A DNA stretch of 64,000 bases from Miltoncostaea oceani (GCF_018141545.1 NZ_CP064356.1:1240001-1304000), one strand, 5' to 3'. Shown: positions 1 to 8,581, numbered from the stretch's first letter. Notes: generated by a model not told the origin, from the letters alone. Translations and numbers: made by a program.

Positions 1-525
1 CGCGGCGAGGGCCTCGAGCAGCATCGCCGTGTCGGCGACGGGCACGCCGGTGAGGTGGGCGTCGCGGCCCTCGAAGTCGGTCACCACCGCCGCCACCGCC
101 GCGCCGTACGCGGCGGTGTCGCGCGCCGCCAGGGCTGCGAGGGCGGCCGCGGCGCGGGCGAAGGCGTCGCCCCCGCCGGCCATGGTCGCCGCCGCCTCGG
201 CGGCGCCGGCGTCGTCGCCCTCGATCAGCGCCGTCACGGCGAGTGCGTACGCCGAGGTGGGGGAGTCGGCCGTCCCGCCGAGCGCCGCCCGCACGTAGCC
301 CGCCGCCTCCCTGCCGTCCCCCGCCAGCACCGCCGACTTCAGGTACGCCACGAGGCGCCCGTAGCTGCGGGGCGGGGCGGCCTCCCACGACGCGCGGTAG
401 AGGCCGGCGGCCGTCCGCAGGGCCGCCCGGGCGTCGTCGGCGCGCCCGTCGAACAGGGCCCGGAACGCCGCGCCGTCGGCCGCGACCCCCTCGGTCAGCA
501 GGTCCGCGTGCCGCCCCTCCATCAT
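1..525 (-). CDS. Hypothetical protein, truncated by window edge
   Basis: An open frame enters from the left edge and begins at ATG 525. It overlaps the stop of the upstream membrane-protein gene in an ATGA arrangement, so the two are probably translationally coupled. The visible 175 residues are strongly alanine-rich and helical, with stretches such as YGRLVAYLKSAVLAGDG and YALAVTALIEGDDAG spaced like TPR-type helix pairs. I do not recognise a family. The true C-terminus lies outside the window. The opposite-strand frames here have the low-complexity Arg/Ala/Pro composition of shadows. Confidence 0.6.
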   Translation of the reverse strand, partial: MMEGRHADLLTEGVAADGAAFRALFDGRADDARAALRTAAGLYRASWEAAPPRSYGRLVAYLKSAVLAGDGREAAGYVRAALGGTADSPTSAYALAVTALIEGDDAGAAEAAATMAGGGDAFARAAAALAALAARDTAAYGAAVAAVVTDFEGRDAHLTGVPVADTAMLLEALAA

Positions 526-1013
526 CCCCCGGGACGACCCCGGCGGGCGCCCGGGCGGGCCAGCATGGCGTCGATGTGGAGCGCCGTGTCGACCGCCGAC
601 AGCTTGACGTCGCCGCCGACCCGGTCGGCCACGTTCCAGGCCTCGCGCTGGAGGTACGCGAGCCGGGCGGGCGCGTCGGGCATCCGCTCCACGCGGTCGG
701 CCTCGGCGACGAGGTACGCGAGGATCTCCCGCGCCTCCCGCTCGCTCCACTTCGGGGGCCGCACCGGCCACTCCGTGTTCCGCAGGATGAACCAGAACGC
801 GAGGCTGACCAGCGGGAACTTCAGCATGAAGACCGAGAACAGCACCCAGAGGGTCTGCACCCCCTCGTGGTCGCCGAGCAGGGGCGTCAGCACCAGCAGG
901 AAGCTACCGAAGAGGGCGAACGCGATGCAGGTCGCCACGAGGCCGATCATGTGGCGGACGCGCACGCGCCCGTCGGCGGTGTAGAGGAACCGCTCGAGCA
1001 TCCTGCCGATCAT
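522..1013 (-). CDS. Two-TM membrane protein of unknown function
   Basis: About 163 residues starting MIGRMLERFLYTADGR. Two hydrophobic segments are visible, around residues 22-42 (HMIGLVATCIAFALFG) and 52-75 (LWVLFSVFMLKFPLVSLAFW). An Arg-rich cytoplasmic helix follows (WSEREAREILAYLVAEADRV). ATG 1013 is preferred over an upstream ATG because the extra eight residues are unlike an N-terminus. The stop overlaps the next gene as ATGA. The family is not recognised; a membrane role is inferred from hydropathy alone. Confidence 0.6.
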   Translation of the reverse strand: MIGRMLERFLYTADGRVRVRHMIGLVATCIAFALFGSFLLVLTPLLGDHEGVQTLWVLFSVFMLKFPLVSLAFWFILRNTEWPVRPPKWSEREAREILAYLVAEADRVERMPDAPARLAYLQREAWNVADRVGGDVKLSAVDTALHIDAMLARPGARRGRPGG

Positions 1014-1074
1014 CGCCCCGTCACCCGGCGGCCACAACCCCGTCGGCGGACCCGTCCACTAGCATCCCCTCCCG

Positions 1075-2982
1075 ATGAACGTGTTCCTCCCCGACGGCAG
1101 CCGTCTGGAGTTGCCCGAGGGCGCCAGCGGGTACGACGCCGCCGCCGCGATCGGGCCCGGCCTCGCGAAGGCCGCGGTCGCCGTGCGCGTCGGCGACGAC
1201 ATACGCGACCTCGCCCTCCCGCTCCACGAGGGCGACCACCTCCAGATCGTCACGCCGAAGAGCGGCGACGACTACCTCTACGTGATGCGCCACTCGGCGG
1301 CCCACGTCATGGCGGAGGCCGTCCAGACCGTCGTCCCCGGCACGAAGCTCGGCTTCGGCCCGCCGATCGCCGACGGCTTCTACTACGACTTCGACCCGCC
1401 GCGTCCCCTCACCGAGGGCGACTTCGCGGCCATCGAGGCCGAGGTCAACCGGATCCGCAAGGCGAAGGCGCCGTTCCAGCGCAGCGTGATGAGCGTCGCC
1501 GACGCCCACGCCTACTTCTCCGAGCGCGGCGACCCGTACAAGGTCGACCAGGTCGAGGAGCTGACCCGGCAGGGCGAGACCGAGGTCTCCCTCTACCGCC
1601 AGCGCGACTTCGTGGACCTCTGCCGCGGCCCGCACGTCCAGGACACCGGGCGCCTCGGCCCCGTCAAGCTGCTGTCGGTGGCGGGCGCCTACTGGCGCGG
1701 CAGCGAGAAGAACCCGCAGCTCACCCGGGTCTACGCGACGGGGTTCACGTCGAAGGCCGACCTCGACGCCCACCTCGAGCGACTCGAGACGGCGCGGGCC
1801 CGCGACCACCGCCGCGTCGGCCGCGACCTCGACCTGTTCCACTTCGACGACTTCGGCCCCGGGTTCCCGTTCTTCCTGCCGCGCGGCATGACGATCGTCA
1901 ACGCGATCACCGCCGCGGTGCGCGAGGAGCTCGACCGGATGGAGTACGGCGAGATCCAGACGCCGACGATGCTCTCGTCGCAGCTGTGGGACATCAGCGG
2001 CCACAACGAGCACTACCGCGACAACATGTACTTCAGCGAGGTCGACGGGCAGGAGTTCGCGATCAAGCCGATGAACTGCCCGGGCGCCTGCCTGGTGTAC
2101 CGCAGTCGCCGGCACAGCTACCGCGACCTCCCCCTGCGGTACGCCGAGTTCGGGCACGTCCACCGGCACGAGCTGTCGGGCGTGCTGCACGGGCTCTTCC
2201 GGGTGCGGGCGTTCACGCAGGACGACGCGCACGTGTTCTGCCGGCTCGACCAGGTGAAGGACGAGGTCAACGCGATCCTCGACCTGACCGACCGCTTCTA
2301 CGCGCGCTTCGGCTTCGACACGGTCGAGCTGAAGCTGTCGACCCGCCCCGAGAAGGCGACCGGCACCCCCGAGATGTGGGACCAGGCCGAGGCGGCCCTG
2401 CGCGACGCCCTCGGCGACCGCGAGTACGGCCTCAAGGTCGGCGACGGCGCGTTCTACGGGCCGAAGATCGACTTCCAGGTCACGGACACGATGGGCCGGC
2501 CGTGGCAGCTCGGCACCTGCCAGCTCGACTTCAACTTCCCCGAGCGCTTCGACCTCGTCTACACGTCGGCCGACGACACCGAGGAGCGGCCGGTGATGAT
2601 CCACCGGGCGATCACCGGGTCGATCGAGCGCTTCCTCGGGATCCTCATCGAGAACACCGGCGGCGACTTCCCGCTGTGGCTCGCGCCGGAGCAGGCCCGG
2701 GTGCTGCCGATCTCCGACCGCCACGCCGACTACGCGGCGAGCGTGCGCGAGGGCCTGCGCAGCGCCGGCCTGCGGGTCGAGGTCGACGGGCGCTCCGAGT
2801 CGGTCGGCAAGCGGATCCGCGACGGCGAGCTCGCCAAGATCCCCTATCTGCTGGTGGTGGGCGACGCCGAGCAGGAGGCGGGGACGGTGGCGGTCCGCGC
2901 CCGGCGCGGAGGCGACCGCGGCACGCCGACGATCGCCGAGCTCGCCCGCCTCCTCGCCACCGAGGCGGCGGAGGGCGGGTGA
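1075..2982 (+). CDS. thrS: Threonyl-tRNA synthetase
   Basis: Charges tRNA-Thr in the cytoplasm. The 635-residue length is normal for a full bacterial ThrRS. The order is an N-terminal TGS domain (about 1-60), the editing domain with its HxxxH signature (RHSAAHVMAEAVQ, about 65-77) and Cys/His partner site (DLCRGPHV), the class II catalytic core (motif 2 near HRHELSGVLHGLFRVR, motif 3 around ITGSIERFLGILIE), and the anticodon-binding domain after LPISDRHADYA. ATG 1075 gives a standard TGS start (MNVFLPDGS). The small membrane gene that follows overlaps its stop by four bases. Confidence 0.97.
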   Translation: MNVFLPDGSRLELPEGASGYDAAAAIGPGLAKAAVAVRVGDDIRDLALPLHEGDHLQIVTPKSGDDYLYVMRHSAAHVMAEAVQTVVPGTKLGFGPPIADGFYYDFDPPRPLTEGDFAAIEAEVNRIRKAKAPFQRSVMSVADAHAYFSERGDPYKVDQVEELTRQGETEVSLYRQRDFVDLCRGPHVQDTGRLGPVKLLSVAGAYWRGSEKNPQLTRVYATGFTSKADLDAHLERLETARARDHRRVGRDLDLFHFDDFGPGFPFFLPRGMTIVNAITAAVREELDRMEYGEIQTPTMLSSQLWDISGHNEHYRDNMYFSEVDGQEFAIKPMNCPGACLVYRSRRHSYRDLPLRYAEFGHVHRHELSGVLHGLFRVRAFTQDDAHVFCRLDQVKDEVNAILDLTDRFYARFGFDTVELKLSTRPEKATGTPEMWDQAEAALRDALGDREYGLKVGDGAFYGPKIDFQVTDTMGRPWQLGTCQLDFNFPERFDLVYTSADDTEERPVMIHRAITGSIERFLGILIENTGGDFPLWLAPEQARVLPISDRHADYAASVREGLRSAGLRVEVDGRSESVGKRIRDGELAKIPYLLVVGDAEQEAGTVAVRARRGGDRGTPTIAELARLLATEAAEGG

Positions 2983-3350
2983 ACCGGGTCAACTGGGTCG
3001 GCGTCAGGAACTTCCTGATCATCGCCGCCGCGGCGGGGCTGGTGTTCGTGTCGCAGGAGGGCTTCGGCCTGACGACGGGGACGGCGTCGCTGATCATCCA
3101 GGTGCTGTTCCTGGCCGCGATCATCGCGTTCGCCTACAACTACTTCCGGCAGAACGAGCTGGCGTGGCTCGTGCTGAAGCCGTGGCAGCGGTACGTGATC
3201 ATCGCGTGCGCCATCGGCATCGTGCTGCTCCTCCTCGTCGGCTTCCCGTTGCTCGGCGACCGGCTGACGCCGCTCGGCGTGCTGGCGCTGATCGCCGTCC
3301 TGGTGCTGGTCATCGTCTGGGTGATACGCGAGAGCCGCCGCTTCCGCTGA
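2979..3350 (+). CDS. Small multi-pass membrane protein
   Basis: A 123-residue protein whose GTG start overlaps the thrS stop (GTGA), so it is probably co-translated with thrS. Four hydrophobic segments are visible: FLIIAAAAGLVFV, ASLIIQVLFLAAIIAFAY, YVIIACAIGIVLLLLVGFPLL and LGVLALIAVLVLVIVWV. Between the second and third lies a basic loop (RQNELAWLVLKPWQR). The family is not recognised. Coupling to thrS is a positional fact and does not show a shared function. Confidence 0.7.
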   Translation: MNRVNWVGVRNFLIIAAAAGLVFVSQEGFGLTTGTASLIIQVLFLAAIIAFAYNYFRQNELAWLVLKPWQRYVIIACAIGIVLLLLVGFPLLGDRLTPLGVLALIAVLVLVIVWVIRESRRFR

Positions 3351-3437
3351 CCCCGCGCGCCATCCGGCACGCACCCGGCACGATCCCGTGACACCCCGGC
3401 GGTGACCCGTGACGGGCCGCCGCCGCACGATGTCCCC

Positions 3438-3776
3438 GTGCCCCGCCGTCCACCACCCCGCGGCCAGGCGACGGTCGAGCTCGTCGCCCTCCTCCCGGCC
3501 CTCGCCCTGCTGGTCCTCGTCTGCGGCTGGCTCGTGGCGGGTGCGTACGCGTGGAGCCTCGCGGGGGGTGCCGCCCGGGCGGGGGCGCGGGCCGCCGAGG
3601 TGGGCGCGCCGGTCGGGGCCGCGGCGCGCGCCGTCCTGCCCGGGGGTCACGCCCGCCGGGCGCGGGTCACCGTCGACGACGGCGGCCGCCGGGTGCGGGT
3701 GCGCCTCGACGTCCCGCGGCCCCTCCCGTTCCTGCCCGTCGCCCGGGTCACGGGCGAGGCGGAGGTCGCGCGATGA
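3438..3776 (+). CDS. TadE-like pseudopilin
   Basis: A minor pilin-like protein of the Tad/Flp secretion type. The N-terminus has the family pattern: a short basic leader, then GQATVELVALLPALALLVLVCGWLVAG, meaning a Glu at the +5-like position followed by a single long hydrophobic helix, then a small beta-rich extracytoplasmic domain. I prefer GTG 3438, which puts the leader right before the pilin motif; GTG 3402 is an in-frame alternative and neither has a clear ribosome site. It overlaps the next TadE-like gene by four bases. No TadA/B/C machinery is in the window. Confidence 0.75.
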   Translation: MPRRPPPRGQATVELVALLPALALLVLVCGWLVAGAYAWSLAGGAARAGARAAEVGAPVGAAARAVLPGGHARRARVTVDDGGRRVRVRLDVPRPLPFLPVARVTGEAEVAR

Positions 3777-4042
3777 CGCGGCGCCCCCCCCACGGGCAGG
3801 CGGCCGTCGAGCTGATCGCCGCCGTGCCGGTGCTGATCGCGGCGGCCCTCGTCGCCTGGCAGCTCGTCGCGGTGCTGGGGGCGGGGCAGGAGGCCGAGCG
3901 GCGGGTGCGGGCCGACGCCATCCGCGCCGCCGCGTCCCCGGGCGGCACGGCGACGACACGGGCGACGGTCGCCGTCCCGGCGGTCCTGCCCGGCATGGCC
4001 GGGCTGCGGGTCACGGCGCGCGCCACGGTGCGCACGCCGTGA
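3773..4042 (+). CDS. Second TadE-like pseudopilin
   Basis: An 89-residue paralogue of the preceding gene with the same layout: basic leader, HGQAAVELIAAVPVLIAAALVAWQLVAV helix carrying the conserved Glu, then a short C-terminal domain. The ATG at 3773 overlaps the previous stop (ATGA). Its own stop overlaps a GTG at 4039 that would start a third pilin-type gene; that frame is interrupted shortly afterwards. Confidence 0.75.
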   Translation: MTRRPPHGQAAVELIAAVPVLIAAALVAWQLVAVLGAGQEAERRVRADAIRAAASPGGTATTRATVAVPAVLPGMAGLRVTARATVRTP

Positions 4043-4090
4043 GCCGGCGTCACGGACCGATCGGTCAGGCGATGCCGCTCGTCCCGGCCG
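4039..4090 (+). pseudogene. Detached 5' end of the TadG-like gene
   Basis: GTG 4039 overlaps the previous stop (GTGA) and encodes MSRRHGPIGQAMPLV, the typical leader of TadE/TadG-type proteins. The frame then runs into the 3' end of the oppositely oriented YdeI-family gene. The same GQAMPLV coding sequence recurs at 4880-4898, where the rest of the TadG-like gene begins. I infer that this is the original start, separated from its gene by an insertion of about 0.8 kb. Confidence 0.55.
4066..4084 (+). repeat. 19-bp direct repeat, left copy
   Basis: CAGGCGATGCCGCTCGTCC occurs here and again at 4880-4898, in the same orientation and the same coding frame (QAMPLV). The two copies bracket the segment carrying the opposite-strand YdeI-family gene, which looks like an insertion or duplication scar. 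Confidence 0.85.
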
Positions 4091-4648
4091 TCAGTGGGGC
4101 GTCTCGCCGTCCGCGAGCATCCCGACGTACTTCGCGATCCTGCGCGCGCGTGTCTCGGCCGTCCGGGCCGTCTGCACGCGGTGGAGGATCGCGTAGCGGT
4201 TCTGGCCGCCGAGCGCCGAGAACGCGTCGGTGAGGCCCGCCGCCTCGAGCGCCGCGGCGAGGTCATCGGGCACCGTGGAGGTGGCCATGCCGTCGTACGC
4301 GGCCTCCCAGCGGCCGTCGGCCTTGGCCCGTTCGACCTCGGCCAGGCCGGCGGGCCGCATCCGGCCCGCCGCGATCAGCGCCTCGACCTTCCGGCGGTTG
4401 ACCTTCGACCACGTGCTCCGTGGGCGACGCGGCGTGAAGCGCTGCACGAACCAGTCGTCGTCGATGCGCTTCGAGCGCCCGTCGATCCAGCCGAAGCACA
4501 GCGCCACGTCGACCGCGCCGGCCCAGTCGAGCGACGCGACACCGGTGTGCTTCTTGGCCATCCGGACGAGCACCTCGTCGGCGTCGGCGCCGTTGGCCTC
4601 GAGCCAGGCTTCGAACTCGTCGGCGCTCGCGAAGAACTCCCCGTCCAC
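4091..4648 (-). CDS. YdeI/OmpD-associated family protein
   Basis: About 185 residues matching the YdeI-like family (often annotated bacteriocin-protection/OmdA). Recognisable parts are an N-terminal FASADEFEAWLEANGADADEVLVRMAKKHTG, the WAGAVDVALCFGWIDGRSKRID block, and the RRPRSTWSKVNRRKVEALIAAGRM helix, followed by the C-terminal helical domain. GTG 4648 puts the start just before the conserved region. ATG 4783 is an in-frame alternative but its extra sequence looks non-coding. It lies antisense inside a Tad-type cluster between two 19-bp direct repeats, so it is probably an insert. Its biochemical role is not established. Confidence 0.8.
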   Translation of the reverse strand: MDGEFFASADEFEAWLEANGADADEVLVRMAKKHTGVASLDWAGAVDVALCFGWIDGRSKRIDDDWFVQRFTPRRPRSTWSKVNRRKVEALIAAGRMRPAGLAEVERAKADGRWEAAYDGMATSTVPDDLAAALEAAGLTDAFSALGGQNRYAILHRVQTARTAETRARRIAKYVGMLADGETPH

Positions 4649-4879
4649 CCCACGGAGTTCAACGGCCGGGGCGCCCGGTCCTGCCGTCGGCCGCACGGCA
4701 GACGGCACCGTCGCGACGCACTTCTGGCACAGAGCGGCGATGTACCGCGTGCGGCCCGGGGTCACCGTGGGGGAGTGACCCATCCCCGGACAGCCACGGC
4801 ATCCGTCTGCCGAGGACGCGGCACGGTCCGGTCCGTATGTCACCCCGTCTCGGGGCGGAGAGCGCGACCCCAGGCTGGC

Positions 4880-4898
4880 CAGGCGATGCCGCTCGTCC
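4880..4898 (+). repeat. 19-bp direct repeat, right copy
   Basis: Identical to 4066-4084. It supplies the ATG (4886) from which the displaced TadG-like fusion gene can still be translated. Confidence 0.85.
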
Positions 4899-6157
4899 TC
4901 GTCGCGGGGGTGCTGGTGCTGCTCGCGGCGGTCGCGGCGTTCGCCCTGGGGAGGGTCCCGCTGGCGGCGGCCCGGGCCCAGACCGCCGCCGACCTCGCGG
5001 CCCTGTCGGGGGCGCGGGAGCTGTGGGCGGGCCTCGGCGCCGCGGACGCGCAGGGGCCGGCGGAGCGGGCGGCGGTGGCGGCCCGCATCCGCCGGGTGGC
5101 GGGTGCGGCGGCGGCGGGGTCCGGCGGGCGCCTCGAGTCGGTGGCCCTCGGCGACGGGGTGTGGCCGCCGACGGCGGTGCAGGTGGTGGTGAGCGCCCCG
5201 GGGCCCCACGGCACCCGGGTGCGGGCGACGGCGCGGGCGGGGCTGGTGGTGGGGCGGGGTGCGGTGGCGTCACCGACGGGCTGGGCGACCGGCGGGGGCT
5301 ATTCGGGGCCCCTCGTCCACCGCGACGGCCGCCCCATGTGCCCCGCCGTGGCGGCGGCGTTCGACCTGATGGACGCGGCGGCGCGGGCGGAGGGCATCGA
5401 CCTGGTGGTGACCAGCGGCTTCCGCAGCGACGCCGAGCAGGCGGTCCTGTTCGCGCGGCACCCCGACCCGCGGTGGGTCGCGCCGCCGGGGCGCAGCCGC
5501 CACCGCGACGCCACCGAGCTCGACCTCAACATGGCGGGCGGCGACGGCGCTCACGCGTGGCTCGCGGTGAACGGCGGGCGGTTCGGGTTCGTGCAGCGGT
5601 ACTCCTGGGAGCCCTGGCACTGGGGCTACGTCCCGGGGTGCGGGGCGGCGGGGGAACGGGACGGCGGGGACGACGCGACGGCGGCAGCCGGGGGCGCGGC
5701 GGCGCTGCCCGAGTGGGTGCCCGCCGCCTACCGCGAGCCGATCGTGGAGTCGGCGACCCGCGAGGGCCTCGCGCCGGTCCTGCTCGCGGCGCTGCTGCGG
5801 TCCGAGTCGGGGTTCGACCCCCGCGCGGTCAGCCCGGCGGGGGCGCAGGGGATCGCCCAGTTCATGCCCGCCACGGCGGCGGGGATGGGCCTGCGCGACC
5901 CGTTCGACCCGGCGCAGGCGATCCCGGCGGCGGCGCGGCTGCTGGCCGGCCACATGCGTGCCTTCGGCTCCATCCCGCCGGCCCTCGCGGCGTACAACGC
6001 GGGGCCCGGCGCGGTCAGCCGGTACGGCGGGGTTCCGCCGTACCCCGAGACGCAGGCCTACGTCGCGCGCATCCTCGCCCTCGCCGGTGGGGCGGCGATG
6101 CTCACCGGGGGCGGGGGAGGGGTCGCCCTGCTCCGCGTCGAGGGGAGGTTCGTCTAG
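4886..6157 (+). CDS. TadG-like anchor fused to VanY peptidase and SLT transglycosylase
   Basis: A 423-residue three-part protein. Residues 1-30 (MPLVLVAGVLVLLAAVAAFALG) are a TadG/pilin-type membrane helix, followed by a Tad-like region with AAARAQTAADLAALSGA. Residues about 135-255 are a VanY/M15B D-Ala-D-Ala carboxypeptidase domain with SGFRSDAEQAVLFA, the SRHRDATELDLN zinc motif and the PWHWGY motif. Residues about 275-395 are a lytic transglycosylase domain with catalytic Glu in LLRSESGFDPRAVSP, GAQGIAQFMPATA and ALAAYNAGPGAV. It would be anchored outside the membrane and cut both peptide and glycan of the wall. It sits in a Tad-type cluster, so making room for a pilus is a reasonable inference. 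The original GTG start (4039) appears displaced; ATG 4886 is the present start. Confidence 0.85.
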   Translation: MPLVLVAGVLVLLAAVAAFALGRVPLAAARAQTAADLAALSGARELWAGLGAADAQGPAERAAVAARIRRVAGAAAAGSGGRLESVALGDGVWPPTAVQVVVSAPGPHGTRVRATARAGLVVGRGAVASPTGWATGGGYSGPLVHRDGRPMCPAVAAAFDLMDAAARAEGIDLVVTSGFRSDAEQAVLFARHPDPRWVAPPGRSRHRDATELDLNMAGGDGAHAWLAVNGGRFGFVQRYSWEPWHWGYVPGCGAAGERDGGDDATAAAGGAAALPEWVPAAYREPIVESATREGLAPVLLAALLRSESGFDPRAVSPAGAQGIAQFMPATAAGMGLRDPFDPAQAIPAAARLLAGHMRAFGSIPPALAAYNAGPGAVSRYGGVPPYPETQAYVARILALAGGAAMLTGGGGGVALLRVEGRFV

Positions 6158-6169
6158 CGGCGCGGCGGG

Positions 6170-6505
6170 CTACGACGGTCCGAGCGGCGGGGTGCCCTCC
6201 GGCGGCGGGCCGGCACCCTCCTTCAACTCGACGAAGATGGCGTGGCTCGGCGTGTCGCCGATGTTCTCGCCCCGGTGCTCCTGCGCATCGAGCCAGCGCA
6301 CCTCGTGCGGCTCGAGGGTCACGTCCCGGGTCGCGTCGCCCATGATCAGCCGCCGGCGGAACCCGGCGAGGGTGATCATCACGCTGTCGGGGTGGGAGTG
6401 GAGATGCGTCGCGTCGCCGGGGACGTCGGTGTAGGCCAGCACCCGCACGCGGTCGTTCTCGAACAGGCAGACGTACTTTCCGGGGTCCGTGACGGTGGGG
6501 TCCAT
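6170..6505 (-). CDS. Cupin-domain protein
   Basis: A 111-residue single-domain cupin. The first cupin motif is visible as DATHLHSHPDSVMITLAG (metal-ligand His residues) and the second as the LEPHEVRWLDAQEHRGENIG stretch. The N-terminus MDPTVTDPGKYVCLFENDRVRVL is common in small stand-alone cupins of soil actinobacteria. The substrate cannot be read from sequence. It is convergent with the TadG-like gene and divergent from uvrC. Confidence 0.8.
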   Translation of the reverse strand: MDPTVTDPGKYVCLFENDRVRVLAYTDVPGDATHLHSHPDSVMITLAGFRRRLIMGDATRDVTLEPHEVRWLDAQEHRGENIGDTPSHAIFVELKEGAGPPPEGTPPLGPS

Positions 6506-6637
6506 GTCCCTGCTCCCGCGTCGGGTGGGGTCGTCGCCCCGCATCGTCCTCCCCGCGCCCGGCGGGCGCCACCGGTCGGCGGTCGCGCGTCGCCGCCGGG
6601 GAGGCTCCGGCTTGAGCCCCCGCCTATCCTGGGGGGA

Positions 6638-8581
6638 GTGAGCGACTCGACGACCCTGCGCGCCCAGCTGGCGGCACTCCCGACCGGGCCGGGGGTCTAC
6701 ATCTACCGCGACGACGCCGACCGCGTGCTCTACGTCGGCAAGGCGAAGTCCCTGCGCAAGCGCGTCCTCTCGTACTTCCAGGCGCCGCTGCGCCCCGGTG
6801 AGGACGTGTCGGGCTGGCCGATGACGGTGCGGTCCGGGCTCCACCCGAAGACCGGTGACCTCGTCGGGCGCATCGCGAGCGTCGAGACGTTCGTGACCGG
6901 CTCCGAGAGCGAGGCGCTGATCCTCGAGGCGAACCTCGTGAAGCGCCACCGCCCGCCGTTCAACGTGCGGCTCCGCGACGACAAGAGCTACCCCTACATC
7001 GGGATCAGCCTCGACGAGGACTACCCGCGCGTCTACTTCACCCGCGAGAAGCACCGCCGCGACCGCCTCTACTTCGGGCCGTTCTCCAACGCGTACAAGG
7101 TCCGGGAGACGCTGAACCTGATCGGCAAGATCTTCCCGAGCCGCCCGTGCGAGGGGCGGGAGCCGGGCCGGCCGTCCGGCGTGCCGTGCCTCGACTACCA
7201 CATCAAGCGGTGCCTGGCGCCGTGCGTCGGCTACATCTCGAAGGACGAGTACCGGGCGCTGATCGACAAGATCATCGCGTTCCTGTCGGGCCGGTACCGG
7301 GGGCTCGAACGGGAGCTCGAGGCGGAGATGCGCGGGGCCGCCGTCGCCCAGGAGTTCGAGCGCGCCGCGGCGATCCGCAACCGACTGCAGGCGATGCGCC
7401 ACCTGATGGAGCGCCAGTTCGCGACCGCCGGGTCGGTGGGGACGGCCGACGTCCTCGGCATCGCGGTCGACGGCGAGTCCGCGAACGTCCAGGTGCTGCA
7501 GGTCCGCGACGGCGTCCTCCAGGACCGCCAGTCCTTCTTCCTCGACGTCGCCGGCGAGGAGGACGAGGCCGAGGTGCTCGTCCAGTTCGCCTACGAGTAC
7601 TACGCGATGGCGCTCGCGATCCCGACGCTGGTGGTGCTCCCGCAGGACAGCGCGGCGGGACCCGACCTCGAGGCGCTGCTCTCCGACCGGCGCGGCAGCC
7701 GGGTGGAGGCGCGGGCGGCGTCCCGCGGCGACAAGCGCAAGCTCGCGGAGCTCGCGACGCGCAACGCCCGGTTCGCCCTCGACCAGGACCAGCGCCGCCA
7801 CGAGCAGGCGCGCGGGCGGCGGCGCGAGGCCCTCGCCGACCTGCGGGAGCGCCTCGACCTGCCGGCGCCGCCCCTGCGGATCGAGTGCTACGACATCTCC
7901 AACCTCGGCGAGACGTACGCGGTCGCGTCGATGGTCGTCTTCGAGGACGGCGCCCCCGCGAAGTCGCACTACCGCACGTTCACGATGCGCTACGACGGCG
8001 GTCCCGACGACTTCACCCGGATGCAGGAGGCGCTGCGCCGCCGGTTCGCCCGCCTGCTCGACCCCGAGGACGACCCGTCGTTCGCGGCGCGCCCCGGCCT
8101 GGTGGTGATCGACGGCGGCAAGGGCCAGCTCGCCGCGGCGATGGAGGGGATGCGCGAGGCCGGCGTGTCGGGCGTGCCGATCGTGAGCCTCGCGAAGAAG
8201 CGGGAGGAGGTGTTCCGCCCCGGCCGCTCCGACCCGCTCCTCCTCGACGAGGGGTCGTCGGCGCTGCGGGTGCTCCAGCACATCCGCGACGAGGCGCACC
8301 GGTTCGCCCTGCGCCACCACCGCAACAGGCGCGGCCGCGGCATGACGGAGAGCGTCCTCGACGCCCTCCCCGGGGTGGGGCCGGCGCGGAAGGCGGCGAT
8401 CCTGCGCCACTTCGGCTCGACGGACCGGTTCCTGTCGGCGAGCCGCGAGGAGCTGGAGGCCGTGCCCGGGGTGCCGTCGAAGGTGGCACGTGACGTCTAC
8501 GACCGCCTGCACCGCACGGCGGGGCCCCGCGAGGCGGCCCCGGTGGCGGGCGGGCGCGGGGAGGGGACCGCGTGGAGCTGA
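6638..8581 (+). CDS. uvrC: Excinuclease ABC subunit C
   Basis: Makes the dual incisions in nucleotide excision repair. The 647 residues contain the N-terminal GIY-YIG nuclease (GPGVYIYRD..LYVGKAKSLRKRV), the Cys-containing linker (CLAPCVGYI), a UVR domain for UvrB contact (EFERAAAIRNRLQAM), the RNase H-like C-terminal nuclease (IECYDISNLGETYAVASMVVFEDG, VVIDGGKGQL) and tandem helix-hairpin-helix motifs (LDALPGVGPARKAAIL). GTG 6638 follows a GGGGGGA ribosome site. rapZ starts ten bases before its stop, the usual uvrC-rapZ-yvcK arrangement of Gram-positives. Confidence 0.97.
   Translation: MSDSTTLRAQLAALPTGPGVYIYRDDADRVLYVGKAKSLRKRVLSYFQAPLRPGEDVSGWPMTVRSGLHPKTGDLVGRIASVETFVTGSESEALILEANLVKRHRPPFNVRLRDDKSYPYIGISLDEDYPRVYFTREKHRRDRLYFGPFSNAYKVRETLNLIGKIFPSRPCEGREPGRPSGVPCLDYHIKRCLAPCVGYISKDEYRALIDKIIAFLSGRYRGLERELEAEMRGAAVAQEFERAAAIRNRLQAMRHLMERQFATAGSVGTADVLGIAVDGESANVQVLQVRDGVLQDRQSFFLDVAGEEDEAEVLVQFAYEYYAMALAIPTLVVLPQDSAAGPDLEALLSDRRGSRVEARAASRGDKRKLAELATRNARFALDQDQRRHEQARGRRREALADLRERLDLPAPPLRIECYDISNLGETYAVASMVVFEDGAPAKSHYRTFTMRYDGGPDDFTRMQEALRRRFARLLDPEDDPSFAARPGLVVIDGGKGQLAAAMEGMREAGVSGVPIVSLAKKREEVFRPGRSDPLLLDEGSSALRVLQHIRDEAHRFALRHHRNRRGRGMTESVLDALPGVGPARKAAILRHFGSTDRFLSASREELEAVPGVPSKVARDVYDRLHRTAGPREAAPVAGGRGEGTAWS

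Noticed and set aside
243-3350. A very long plus-strand open frame through thrS
   Set aside because: Almost entirely Arg/Pro/Ala-rich and out of frame with a clear ThrRS. Only its last 123 codons (from GTG 2979) read as a real membrane protein.
6170-8512. A 780-residue minus-strand frame antisense to uvrC
   Set aside because: It has the composition of a high-GC shadow, while uvrC on the other strand has all family motifs. Only the cupin at 6170-6505 is real.
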